A DNA stretch of 64,000 bases from Lachnospiraceae bacterium (GTDB taxonomy: Bacteria > Bacillota > Clostridia > Lachnospirales > Lachnospiraceae): positions 1 through 64,000 of the forward strand of contig JAAWEL010000036.1 in NCBI GenBank assembly GCA_022794255.1. The letters run 5' to 3'. Within the stretch, counting starts at the first letter, position 1. Each line of letters opens with the position of its first letter. Below the pieces are notes generated by a model. The model was not told the origin of the DNA. It made no database searches and worked only from the letters and a program-made list of their open reading frames with translations. Shown piece by piece: positions 43,238-50,719 of this stretch. Both the position numbers and the translations under genes were made by a program.

Positions 43238-44312
43238 AATTTCCCACCTCCACAATCTCCAACACCCGCCTGCTTCTGTCCCGCAGCCTTCCCAAATGTA
43301 CCAGAATATCAATGGCAGAGGCAATCTGACTACGCACTGCGGGAAGAGGCAGATCTGCCCCCATCAGTGCCATAGTCTCCAGCCTGGATAACATATCCTT
43401 AGGGCTGTTCCCATGACCCGTGGAAAGACTCCCCGCATGCCCGGTGTTTAATGCCTGCAGCATATCAAGACACTCCTTTCCCCGCACTTCCCCCACCACA
43501 ATCCTGTCAGGCCTCATCCTCAAGGATGCACGAATCAAATCACTGATCTCAATTGCTCCTTCCCCCTCTCCATTGGCATTGCGAGTCTCCATCCGTACCA
43601 GATTAGGAATCTGACGAATCTGCAGCTCCGCCGAATCCTCTATTGTTATGATCCGTTCTGTCTCAGGAATAAAACCAGACATGGCATTTAAAAATGTGGT
43701 TTTCCCAGAACCGGTCCCACCGCTGATAAACAGGTTATACCCAGATCTAACCAGTTTTTCTAAAAACTCTGCCACCTCCTTGGTCAGAGAATTGAGTGTT
43801 ATCAACCTCTCTGCTGTGATTGGTTCAGGAAATTTTCGTATTGTGACTACCGGACCGTCCAAAGCTATAGGAGGAAGCACCACATGGACCCGGGCACCAT
43901 TTTCCAGCCGGGCATCTGCAATCGGATGAGACACATTGACTGACCGGTTAATACGGCTCACTATCTGCTGAATCATATCCTCCAACTGCTCTTCCCGCTC
44001 AAATCCGTGGTTCCACTGGCTGATAGTCCCCTTCTTTTCCACAAATATATGATCTTTGCCATTTACCATAATCTCTGTCACATCCGGGTCATCCACCAAC
44101 TCCTGGAGAATATCCAAACGCCGGAATGCATCATAAAGCCGGGTTCTGAACTCTAACCGCTTCTTTAGAGGAAGGTAGTTATCTTTTGCTGCTTCCTGAA
44201 TCACCCTGTTAATACATTGGTTCAGCTCTTCCTCCTCAATCCGGTTCCAGCTCTGCAGCTCTGCCCGTATCTGCTCCTTTAGCTGTTCCAAAATACTGCT
44301 TTCCTCCCTCAT
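43095..44312 (-). CDS. tadA: TadA/CpaF-family pilus assembly ATPase
   Basis: Hexameric ATPase that powers pilin extrusion. The 405-aa protein has the N-terminal region FRRLDILQELVDDPDVTEIMVNG, the Walker A motif GGTGSGKTTFLNA, the Asp/Walker B region RIVVGEVRGKECLDML and LNTGHAGSLSTGHGNSP. The C-terminus is complete. The ATG overlaps the tadZ stop as ATGA. It follows tadZ and precedes tadB, the conserved Tad order. Confidence 0.95.
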   Translation of the reverse strand: MREESSILEQLKEQIRAELQSWNRIEEEELNQCINRVIQEAAKDNYLPLKKRLEFRTRLYDAFRRLDILQELVDDPDVTEIMVNGKDHIFVEKKGTISQWNHGFEREEQLEDMIQQIVSRINRSVNVSHPIADARLENGARVHVVLPPIALDGPVVTIRKFPEPITAERLITLNSLTKEVAEFLEKLVRSGYNLFISGGTGSGKTTFLNAMSGFIPETERIITIEDSAELQIRQIPNLVRMETRNANGEGEGAIEISDLIRASLRMRPDRIVVGEVRGKECLDMLQALNTGHAGSLSTGHGNSPKDMLSRLETMALMGADLPLPAVRSQIASAIDILVHLGRLRDRSRRVLEIVEVGNYEEGEIRLNPLFRFEEEPGGGKTVRGQLKRIGSLQAVGKLKAAGYPV

Positions 44313-45316
44313 CTTTTACCTCCCTCCTGCCCTTTCAACAGATTTCTGATAAAATCCCCCATTTCTCCCCATAGCAGTTGTTCAAGATAAGTCTCTGTCT
44401 GCCATACCGCACCAGGACGGGGAAGCTTTAAAATACGTACTCTCTCCCACAGATACGGCCGTCCTGACCTTATCAAATATTCTTTCCATTCTTCCATCTT
44501 AGCAGTTGAAACACAGTCCTCCTTTGCAGGGGTATAAATCACATTACACAATTCCAGAAGTGGTTCCATCCCTCTTCCCAAATGGCCTATATCCACCACA
44601 ATCACATCATAGACTCCTTCCGCCGCAATCTGGCCAATGAGACCGGCCAACTCACCTCCTTGTATCTCTGCCAAATCCTCCCCATAAGCTACTGGTGGAA
44701 TGTAGTCAAGACCTCCCCAGTTATGGACCACCGCGCCTAGCCCCATGCGGGTATACGTTCCTTGCCGATATTCATAGATCAAATCAGAAAGACTTGTTTC
44801 ATGGATGATCCCCATCAGCCTTGATAATCCGGAATATTCCTCAAGGCTCAAAAATAATGTCCGTGATTCTCTTGCAAAAATCTGTCCCAGCGTGAGAGAA
44901 AAACCAGTCTTGCCACATCGATTTACAGGAGAATAGACTCCCATCACCACACTTTTTATTCCAACTGCCACCGGGGGAATTTTCTCCGGCTGTACCTGAT
45001 AGCATGCCATCACCTCCCGCAGCACCGCATCAGATGCCTGATATTTGTAGATGACCGGCAAATCCTCTCCCGAAATCTCCCGGCTCTCACTAAGCCTTAT
45101 GATTTGAGCGACCTTTATCTGAGAAAGGTGACCTTTATCAACCTCATCTCCTATCAGCAGCAACTCCAATGGCTGTTCCTTTGCGAAAGCCTCCATCCGT
45201 GTAATGCTGTTAAAAGCTACCACTGTAAAGGGAATCTGCTCCCTCTGATTGGCAAAGTCCGCAAAGCGGTCTGCATAAAATGGATCCACATCGTAGACCC
45301 CCATAATCCGTTTCAT
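44309..45316 (-). CDS. tadZ: TadZ/CpaE-like pilus localisation protein
   Basis: MinD-like ATPase that positions the Tad machinery at the membrane. Residues 1-125 form a receiver-like domain without an obvious phosphorylation aspartate. The ATPase part begins GVYSPVNRCGKTGFSLTLG, a deviant P-loop as in TadZ, and continues with VYDVIVVDIGHLG. The ORF track starts 36 codons early, but GAGGAG four bases before the ATG at 45316 gives MKRIMGVYDVDPFYADRF (335 aa). It overlaps tadA by four bases. Confidence 0.85.
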   Translation of the reverse strand: MKRIMGVYDVDPFYADRFADFANQREQIPFTVVAFNSITRMEAFAKEQPLELLLIGDEVDKGHLSQIKVAQIIRLSESREISGEDLPVIYKYQASDAVLREVMACYQVQPEKIPPVAVGIKSVVMGVYSPVNRCGKTGFSLTLGQIFARESRTLFLSLEEYSGLSRLMGIIHETSLSDLIYEYRQGTYTRMGLGAVVHNWGGLDYIPPVAYGEDLAEIQGGELAGLIGQIAAEGVYDVIVVDIGHLGRGMEPLLELCNVIYTPAKEDCVSTAKMEEWKEYLIRSGRPYLWERVRILKLPRPGAVWQTETYLEQLLWGEMGDFIRNLLKGQEGGKR

Positions 45317-45360
45317 AAATCTCCTCTCTGTCACCACACAATCTAGCCCCTCAAAAATGG

Positions 45361-45873
45361 CTATATCTTCATGGCAGCGGCCCCAGAAATAATCAAATAT
45401 AAATAAGTTCCTGCAGCCATGCATGGTGCCATCGGTATGGTATTTTGAAATTCCTTTACTCTATCTTTGCAATATTTCTTTGTTCTCCCTGTCCGAAACA
45501 TCTGCATGAAATATACAGAAAGATAAATAAGACGTGTTTTTAGACCTTTACCGTGTCCAAGACAGCACAGCGACCAGAATGCTCCGATCAACATTCCTGT
45601 AAAAATTGCTTCCAATCCCCCATCCATGCCCAAATATCCGGCAATCACAGCCATCAGCTTTCCGTCACCAGCGCCCATCATCCCCATTCGAAATAATAGA
45701 AATGCAAAAATCATCACAACCAGCGCTGCCTGCAAAAACACTTCGCCCCGACACCAGATTCCAGCCACCGATCCGGCTATAAGCCACCAGTTCCATATCT
45801 TTCCCTCTGACACATCTGTCCAGGCAGCTCCTGCCAAAATCAGGCACAATAATCCTGTCTCTATCCCTTTCAC
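45361..45873 (-). CDS. Prepilin peptidase, A24 family (TadV/CpaA-like)
   Basis: First gene of the Tad run. The 170-aa membrane protein has the catalytic aspartates in AAWTDVSEGKIWN (Asp20) and MGAGDGKLM (GxGD). It likely cleaves the Flp leader, since this position next to tadZ is usual for TadV. The GTG start given by the ORF track directly abuts GGAG with no spacing; an in-frame ATA four codons later or a TTG further on are alternatives, so the exact N-terminus is unsettled. Confidence 0.85.
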   Translation of the reverse strand: MKGIETGLLCLILAGAAWTDVSEGKIWNWWLIAGSVAGIWCRGEVFLQAALVVMIFAFLLFRMGMMGAGDGKLMAVIAGYLGMDGGLEAIFTGMLIGAFWSLCCLGHGKGLKTRLIYLSVYFMQMFRTGRTKKYCKDRVKEFQNTIPMAPCMAAGTYLYLIISGAAAMKI

Positions 45874-45896
45874 CTCCTTTTTTACAAAACACTCCT

Positions 45897-45924
45897 ATCC
45901 TACTACTCTCATCAAAACCATCAA
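45897..45924 (-). promoter_or_regulatory. Possible promoter of the Tad locus
   Basis: On the minus strand TTGATG and TAGGAT are 16 bases apart, about 25 bp upstream of the first Tad gene. The boxes are only moderate matches. Confidence 0.35.
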
Positions 45925-46008
45925 AAATGAAAACCTGCTGAATCAGCTTCAGATGCCCTAACCATCCTGGACAAAACTTGTAAGGGCAATCGGCAAAAAC
46001 AGAATCCT

Positions 46009-46027
46009 GGTACTCGGAATGAGTACC
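46009..46027. repeat. Short hairpin GGTACTC-GAGTACC
   Basis: A 7-bp inverted repeat with a 5-nt loop in the gene-free stretch between the Tad locus and the ArsR gene. The plus-strand side is followed by TTTTCTTT, so a weak terminator is possible. The rest of 45925-46159 holds nothing I can support. Confidence 0.35.
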
Positions 46028-46159
46028 GATTTTCTTTATTATGCATATTTGTCTAGGATTTGTCAATACCCTTTTCTAATGTATACAATAAACTTATATT
46101 TTTTCTGCTTCTTTTATATGTTTTTCCCAAAAGATTTCCTTGCTCTTGCTTATTTTTAG

Positions 46160-46188
46160 TTGACGTTCTTATTGTTTAGTGGTAGAAT
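46160..46188 (+). promoter_or_regulatory. Promoter of the ArsR-family gene
   Basis: TTGACG and TAGAAT are separated by 17 bases, 37 bp before the start codon. Confidence 0.65.
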
Positions 46189-46195
46189 GTATTCA

Positions 46196-46211
46196 GTTTA
46201 AATTTTTAAAC
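46196..46211. promoter_or_regulatory. Candidate ArsR operator palindrome
   Basis: GTTTAAATTTTTAAAC is a 7-bp perfect inverted repeat with a 2-nt centre. It covers the expected transcription start between the -10 box and the ribosome-binding site, a typical place for self-repression. Confidence 0.45.
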
Positions 46212-46224
46212 CAAGGAGGGGCTT

Positions 46225-46575
46225 ATGGCAGAATGCAAAAAACCGGCCAATGGCAGGCATCTGGAAGCCTATTTCCACGAGTGTATGCCTCTTTTTATTG
46301 CACTGGGCGATGAGATGCGTTTGAACATTATTGAGGTTTTGAGCCACGCTGCCCGAAGCGGCAACAGGAACGGGCTGAATGTCAATGAGATTACACGCCA
46401 GGTCAGCCTTTCCCGACCTGCCATCTCCCACCACTTAAAGATCCTCAAGGATTCCGGCCTTGTGCAGGTCAGAGAATCCGGCACCTCCAACTATTATCGG
46501 CTGACGCTGCGTGAATCCACCCAACGTCTGATGGCACTGGGCTATATGGTGGAGGAGGTTCTTGACCCGGAATAA
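46225..46575 (+). CDS. ArsR-family winged-helix regulator
   Basis: The 116-aa protein has the ArsR fold: FIALGDEMRLNIIEVL, a recognition helix region LNVNEITRQVSLSRPAISHHLKILKDSGLVQV, and a wing with SGTSNYYRL. The classical ELCVCDL metal-binding motif is absent, so it is unlikely to be an arsenic or cadmium sensor of that type; the few cysteine and histidine residues near the N-terminus (HECMP) leave another metal or redox signal possible. GGAGG precedes the ATG. Its regulon is unknown; neighbours are a DUF2508-like gene and glgB. Confidence 0.87.
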   Translation: MAECKKPANGRHLEAYFHECMPLFIALGDEMRLNIIEVLSHAARSGNRNGLNVNEITRQVSLSRPAISHHLKILKDSGLVQVRESGTSNYYRLTLRESTQRLMALGYMVEEVLDPE

Positions 46576-46705
46576 TGCCATTATCATGACATTTTTTCAC
46601 AATCTCTGCATAACTTTCCATTTTCAGAAAATACTTATACTATGTTTCAGGAGCAATGTCCGCTACATTGATCCCAAATATATGGAAGAGCAAGGAGATG
46701 GAAAT

Positions 46706-46930
46706 ATGAAAGCAGGACTTTCTTTTAAGCGGCAATACACGATACCGCCGGAAAACCAGGAACTGATCGATGAAATTGATCGAACAAAGAATAAGATCGA
46801 ATCCGCCCGGAACCATTTTGAACAAGTGGTAGACCCCACGCTGATTGATTGTTATATCTATGAGCTGAAGGCAGCGCAGCTTCGGTATCAGTTTCTTCTC
46901 AGGCGCTTCAAGCTGTTAGAAGAGCTCTGA
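46706..46930 (+). CDS. Small DUF2508-like protein
   Basis: The 74-aa protein has ENQELIDEIDRTKNKIESARNHFEQVVDPTLIDCYIYELKAAQLRYQFLLRR, which fits the DUF2508 (YaaL-like) pattern of two helices with a Tyr/Leu-rich second half. Function unknown. The ORF track starts 48 codons upstream in a region without coding character; AAGGAG eight bases before the ATG at 46706 marks the likely start. It lies between the ArsR gene and glgB. Confidence 0.65.
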   Translation: MKAGLSFKRQYTIPPENQELIDEIDRTKNKIESARNHFEQVVDPTLIDCYIYELKAAQLRYQFLLRRFKLLEEL

Positions 46931-46951
46931 ATCACTATTGTTGAAAAACGG

Positions 46952-47047
46952 ATGGATAACTCCATCATCCCCATCCAGGACGGCAGACTTTTCATTACAT
47001 TACCAGGCAACGAGGGGGTTGTCCTGAAAATCAGGGAGGATAAATAA
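46952..47047 (+). pseudogene. Short fragment resembling the C-terminus of a GH13 amylase
   Basis: The 31-codon reading frame ends GRLFITLPGNEGVVLKIREDK and stops two bases before the glgB start. The pattern DGxLxxxLPxxxxVVLKI is what closes many alpha-amylase C-terminal beta domains. There is no ribosome-binding site for its ATG and no catalytic domain upstream, so it is more likely a leftover of a lost amylase gene than a working peptide. The glgB ribosome-binding site lies within its last codons. Confidence 0.35.
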
Positions 47048-47048
47048 T

Positions 47049-48968
47049 ATGGCTGGCAAAGAAACCAAAAAACGGGTCGGCACTGGTATCATCAGCGAGA
47101 TGGACCGGTATCTCTTCGGCAACGGAACCCACTATGAAATCTACGAAAAACTTGGCGCCCATCCTGTAACCTACAGGGGAAAAAAGGGATTCTATTTTGC
47201 GGTCTGGGCGCCCCACGCTGCTCAGGTCAGTGTAGTGGGGGATTTTAACCGCTGGGACCCTAAAGCAAATCCTATGAAGGTGTTGGATACTTCTGGCATT
47301 TATGAATGCTTTGTCCCGTCTTTAGAATGTGGTGAACTATACAAATTTGCCCTCACCACTCAGGAAGGCAAGGTTCTCTACAAAGCTGACCCATATGCGT
47401 TTCACGCAGAATTTCGTCCTGGAACCGCATCTATCACCAGTGATATTACCGGCTTTAAGTGGGGCGATGAAACCTGGATAAAAAAAAGGGAGACGCGGGT
47501 TCACGAGGAATCTCCCATGAGTATTTACGAAGTACATCTAGGCTCATGGAAGAAAAAAGACCGCCCGGAAAAAGAAGGCTATTATACCTACAGGGAAGCA
47601 GCTCATGAGCTTGCCGAATACGTAAAGGAAATGGGCTATACCCATGTGGAATTGATGGGTATTGCCGAACACCCCTTTGACGGCTCCTGGGGATATCAGG
47701 TGACCGGCTATTATGCCCCCACCTCCCGTTATGGAGGCCCTGATGATTTCATGTATTTCATCAATTATCTACATAAGAAGGGAATTGGTGTGATCTTAGA
47801 CTGGGTGCCGGCTCATTTTCCAAAGGATGCTCACGGGTTGGCTGACTTTGACGGTAAGCCTCTCTACGAGTATGCGGATTCCCGCAAAGGGGAGCATCCT
47901 GACTGGGGCACCAAAGTATTTGACTACGAAAAACATGAGGTTGCCAACTTCCTGATTGCCAATGCTCTTTTCTGGATCAAGGAGTTCCATGTGGATGGTC
48001 TGCGGGTGGATGCGGTTGCCTCCATGCTGTATCTGGACTATGGGCGCAAGGACGGCCAGTGGGTTGCCAACAAATATGGCGACAACAAGAATCTGGAGGC
48101 AATTGAGTTCTTCCGCCATCTAAACAGCATTGTCAAGACCCGTGGGCAGGGGGCCATGGTTATTGCTGAGGAATCTACCGCCTGGCCATCCGTCACCCGG
48201 GATGCAAAGGAAAATGGACTGGGCTTCACCTTCAAATGGAACATGGGCTGGATGCATGATTTTCTGGAATACATGAAGCTGGATCCCTATTTCCGCAAGT
48301 ATAATCACAACAAGATGACTTTTGGGCTGACCTATTTTACCAGCGAGAATTTTATCTTGGTTCTCTCCCACGATGAGGTTGTCCATTTAAAGTGTTCTAT
48401 GATCAACAAAATGCCCGGATATCAGACAGACAAATTTGCCAATCTGAAGGTAGGCTACACCTTTATGTTCGGCCATCCAGGCAAAAAGCTTCTTTTTATG
48501 GGGCAGGATTTTGGCCAGCTCCACGAGTGGGATGAGAAGGTAAGCTTAGACTGGTATCTGACTCAGGAGGAGGAACACAAAAATCTCCAGGCTTATGTCC
48601 GGGACCTTCTCCATATTTATCAGAAATATCCGGCTATGTATGAGGCAGATGAAGATTGGGACGGCTTCCAGTGGATCAATGCCAATGATGGGGACCGCAG
48701 TATTTTCAGCTTTATGCGCCGGGCCAAGGATCATAAGAAAAATCTGCTGTTTGTCTGTAACTTTACTCCAGTGGAACGCCCCGAGTACCGGCTAGGCGTA
48801 CCTAAAAAAGGCAATTACACGTTACTTTTGGACAATAAGCACGGCATGTACCAACCTTCAGAAAAACCGCTGGTGCTGCGTGCTGTCAAGCAGGAATGTG
48901 ATGGCCAGCCTTACTCGGTCAGCCTTCCCCTTTCTGCCTACGGAACTGCTATCCTTCGCTTCACTTAA
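47049..48968 (+). CDS. glgB: 1,4-alpha-glucan branching enzyme GlgB
   Basis: Introduces alpha-1,6 branches into glycogen. The 639-aa protein has a CBM48 domain (GFYFAVWAPHAAQVSVVGDFNRWD), then a GH13 catalytic barrel with nucleophile Asp in DGLRVDAVASMLY, acid/base Glu in MVIAEESTAWP and transition-state Asp in LSHDEVVH. A C-terminal beta domain completes it. GGGAGG precedes the ATG. Other glycogen genes are not in the window, so this copy is separated from a glg operon. Confidence 0.95.
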   Translation: MAGKETKKRVGTGIISEMDRYLFGNGTHYEIYEKLGAHPVTYRGKKGFYFAVWAPHAAQVSVVGDFNRWDPKANPMKVLDTSGIYECFVPSLECGELYKFALTTQEGKVLYKADPYAFHAEFRPGTASITSDITGFKWGDETWIKKRETRVHEESPMSIYEVHLGSWKKKDRPEKEGYYTYREAAHELAEYVKEMGYTHVELMGIAEHPFDGSWGYQVTGYYAPTSRYGGPDDFMYFINYLHKKGIGVILDWVPAHFPKDAHGLADFDGKPLYEYADSRKGEHPDWGTKVFDYEKHEVANFLIANALFWIKEFHVDGLRVDAVASMLYLDYGRKDGQWVANKYGDNKNLEAIEFFRHLNSIVKTRGQGAMVIAEESTAWPSVTRDAKENGLGFTFKWNMGWMHDFLEYMKLDPYFRKYNHNKMTFGLTYFTSENFILVLSHDEVVHLKCSMINKMPGYQTDKFANLKVGYTFMFGHPGKKLLFMGQDFGQLHEWDEKVSLDWYLTQEEEHKNLQAYVRDLLHIYQKYPAMYEADEDWDGFQWINANDGDRSIFSFMRRAKDHKKNLLFVCNFTPVERPEYRLGVPKKGNYTLLLDNKHGMYQPSEKPLVLRAVKQECDGQPYSVSLPLSAYGTAILRFT

Positions 48969-49031
48969 GCCAATCTGAAAAACATACCAATTGCAGGCTC
49001 AGATTTTGTTAAAAATTTATCAAAAAAAAGA

Positions 49032-49060
49032 GTGACATTCCAGCAGGTTTGTAGTAAAAT
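49032..49060 (+). promoter_or_regulatory. Promoter of the APH-fold kinase gene
   Basis: GTGACA and TAAAAT are separated by 17 bases, about 57 bp before the start codon. Confidence 0.5.
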
Positions 49061-49116
49061 AAAAATTGATCGGCCATTGGTTTTAATCAGCGACAATAAA
49101 GGAAGGAGAGTTACGT

Positions 49117-49869
49117 ATGGCAAGAGAGTTAGTATCCAAAAATGCGACCAAAAGTGTCTATCGTGATGGTGACAAGGCCATTAAATCTTTCTGCAAGGGG
49201 TTCCCGAAAGCAGAGGTTTTAAATGAGGCCCTGATCAGTGCAAGGATTGAAGAGATCGGTGGAATCAACATTCCCACCACTCTGGCTGTTTCCGTAGACG
49301 AAGATGGATGCTGGTCCATTACCAAAGACTTCATTGACGGCAAAACCCTCAAACAGCTGATGGATGAGAATCCTGACAAGCTGGATGAGTACATGGAGCA
49401 GATGGTTGACTTACAGTTGACAATTCATTCCAAGGTCTGCCCCTTACTGAACAAGTTAAAAGACAAGATGATCCGGCAGATTTCTGATGCAGAAGGATTA
49501 AACTCCGTCAACCGCTACGATCTCCTGACAAGACTGGACGGTATGCCCAAACATGTAAAGCTGTGTCATGGAGATTTCCAGCCTGACAACATCATTGTAA
49601 AAGATGACGGAACTTTGTTCGTTCTGGACTGGGTTCATGCGACTCAGGGCAATGCCAGCGCTGATGCTGCCCGTACTTATCTTCTTCTGTGTCTGGAGGA
49701 TCAGGCCAGAGCAGACAAGTACATGGAGCTGTTCTGCGAAAAGACAGACACAGACCGGCGTTATGTGCAGCAGTGGTTGCCTTTAGTAGCTGCCGCTCAG
49801 CTTACGAAACACCGCCCGGAGGAAGCCGAGCTTCTTCACAAATGGGTTGATATTTGCGATTATCAATAA
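49117..49869 (+). CDS. Aminoglycoside phosphotransferase-fold kinase, unknown substrate
   Basis: The 250-aa protein has the APH/choline kinase active site: catalytic loop LCHGDFQPDNIIV and metal-binding VLDWVHATQGNASADAARTYLL. It resembles the TIGR02172 group of small APH-like kinases found in clostridia. These are usually not resistance enzymes; substrate is unknown. GGAAGGAG lies upstream of the ATG. The gene has its own promoter and terminator. Confidence 0.8.
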   Translation: MARELVSKNATKSVYRDGDKAIKSFCKGFPKAEVLNEALISARIEEIGGINIPTTLAVSVDEDGCWSITKDFIDGKTLKQLMDENPDKLDEYMEQMVDLQLTIHSKVCPLLNKLKDKMIRQISDAEGLNSVNRYDLLTRLDGMPKHVKLCHGDFQPDNIIVKDDGTLFVLDWVHATQGNASADAARTYLLLCLEDQARADKYMELFCEKTDTDRRYVQQWLPLVAAAQLTKHRPEEAELLHKWVDICDYQ

Positions 49870-49883
49870 GCCGATTTTTTTAC

Positions 49884-49919
49884 AAAAAGGGTCTTGTCGA
49901 TTGCGGCAAGACCTTTTTT
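49884..49919 (+). terminator. Rho-independent terminator
   Basis: AAAAAGGGTCTTG and CAAGACCTTTTTT form a stem around a short loop, followed by the T-run. It ends the APH-like kinase transcript. Confidence 0.85.
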
Positions 49920-50014
49920 GGTGTATACTGTTTCCATAGACTTACCAAAATGACCGTTTAAGTCTGTCTGAAACAATTATGATGTTTTACATAAGCAGAA
50001 AAAGGAGTGAGGCT

Positions 50015-50710
50015 ATGCAGACAATTTTAGTATGTGATGATGACAAAGAAATCGTAGATGCAATTGATATATACCTGACTGGTGAGGGGTATCAAGTGAT
50101 CAAGGCCTATGATGGTTACGAGGCCCTGGAAATCATGGAACAGCAGCCGGTAGATCTGTTGATCGTGGATGTAATGATGCCTGGTTTAGACGGGATCCGT
50201 ACCACCTTAAAGATTCGTGAGACCAGCAGCATCCCCATCATCATCCTCTCTGCCAAATCAGAAGATACAGACAAAATCCTGGGGTTGAATATTGGGGCAG
50301 ATGATTATCTGTCCAAGCCCTTTAGTCCCCTAGAGCTGGTGGCCCGGGTCAAATCTCAGCTTCGCCGCTATACTCAGCTGGGCAATATCAGCCAGCAGGC
50401 TGGCGAGCAGGTCTATAAATGTGGCGGATTGTCTATCAATGATGACACCAAGGAAGTGTGGGTTGACGATTCCCCCATTAAGCTGACCCCTATTGAATAC
50501 AATATTCTGCTTCTTCTGGTTAAAAATGCAGGAAAAGTTTTTTCCATTGATGAAATCTACGAACAGATCTGGAATGAGGAAGCCATTGGCGCAGACAATA
50601 CCGTGGCTGTCCACATTCGCCACATCCGTGAGAAGATCGAGATCAACCCCAGAGAGCCCCGGTATTTGAAGGTTGTGTGGGGTGTAGGCTACAAAATTGA
50701 GAAACAGTAG
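50015..50710 (+). CDS. OmpR/PhoB-family response regulator
   Basis: The 231-aa protein has a receiver domain with the acidic pocket DDD at residues 7-9, the phosphorylation Asp in LLIVDVMMPGLDG and the Lys in LSKPFSP. A winged-helix effector follows (LTPIEYNILLLLVKN, VAVHIRHIREKIE, VVWGVGYKIE). The ORF track starts 12 codons upstream; AAGGAG seven bases before the ATG at 50015 favours MQTILVCDDD. The cognate histidine kinase follows after nine bases. Confidence 0.93.
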   Translation: MQTILVCDDDKEIVDAIDIYLTGEGYQVIKAYDGYEALEIMEQQPVDLLIVDVMMPGLDGIRTTLKIRETSSIPIIILSAKSEDTDKILGLNIGADDYLSKPFSPLELVARVKSQLRRYTQLGNISQQAGEQVYKCGGLSINDDTKEVWVDDSPIKLTPIEYNILLLLVKNAGKVFSIDEIYEQIWNEEAIGADNTVAVHIRHIREKIEINPREPRYLKVVWGVGYKIEKQ

Positions 50711-50719
50711 GAATTTGCC

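Noticed and set aside
46562-46705. N-terminal extension of the DUF2508-like ORF
   Set aside because: It has no ribosome-binding site, overlaps the ArsR stop and lacks coding character. The internal ATG at 46706 has a strong site.
49117-49869. Antibiotic resistance gene (aminoglycoside phosphotransferase)
   Set aside because: The APH fold is shared by many kinases. Chromosomal context and the closest family pattern point to an unrelated small kinase.
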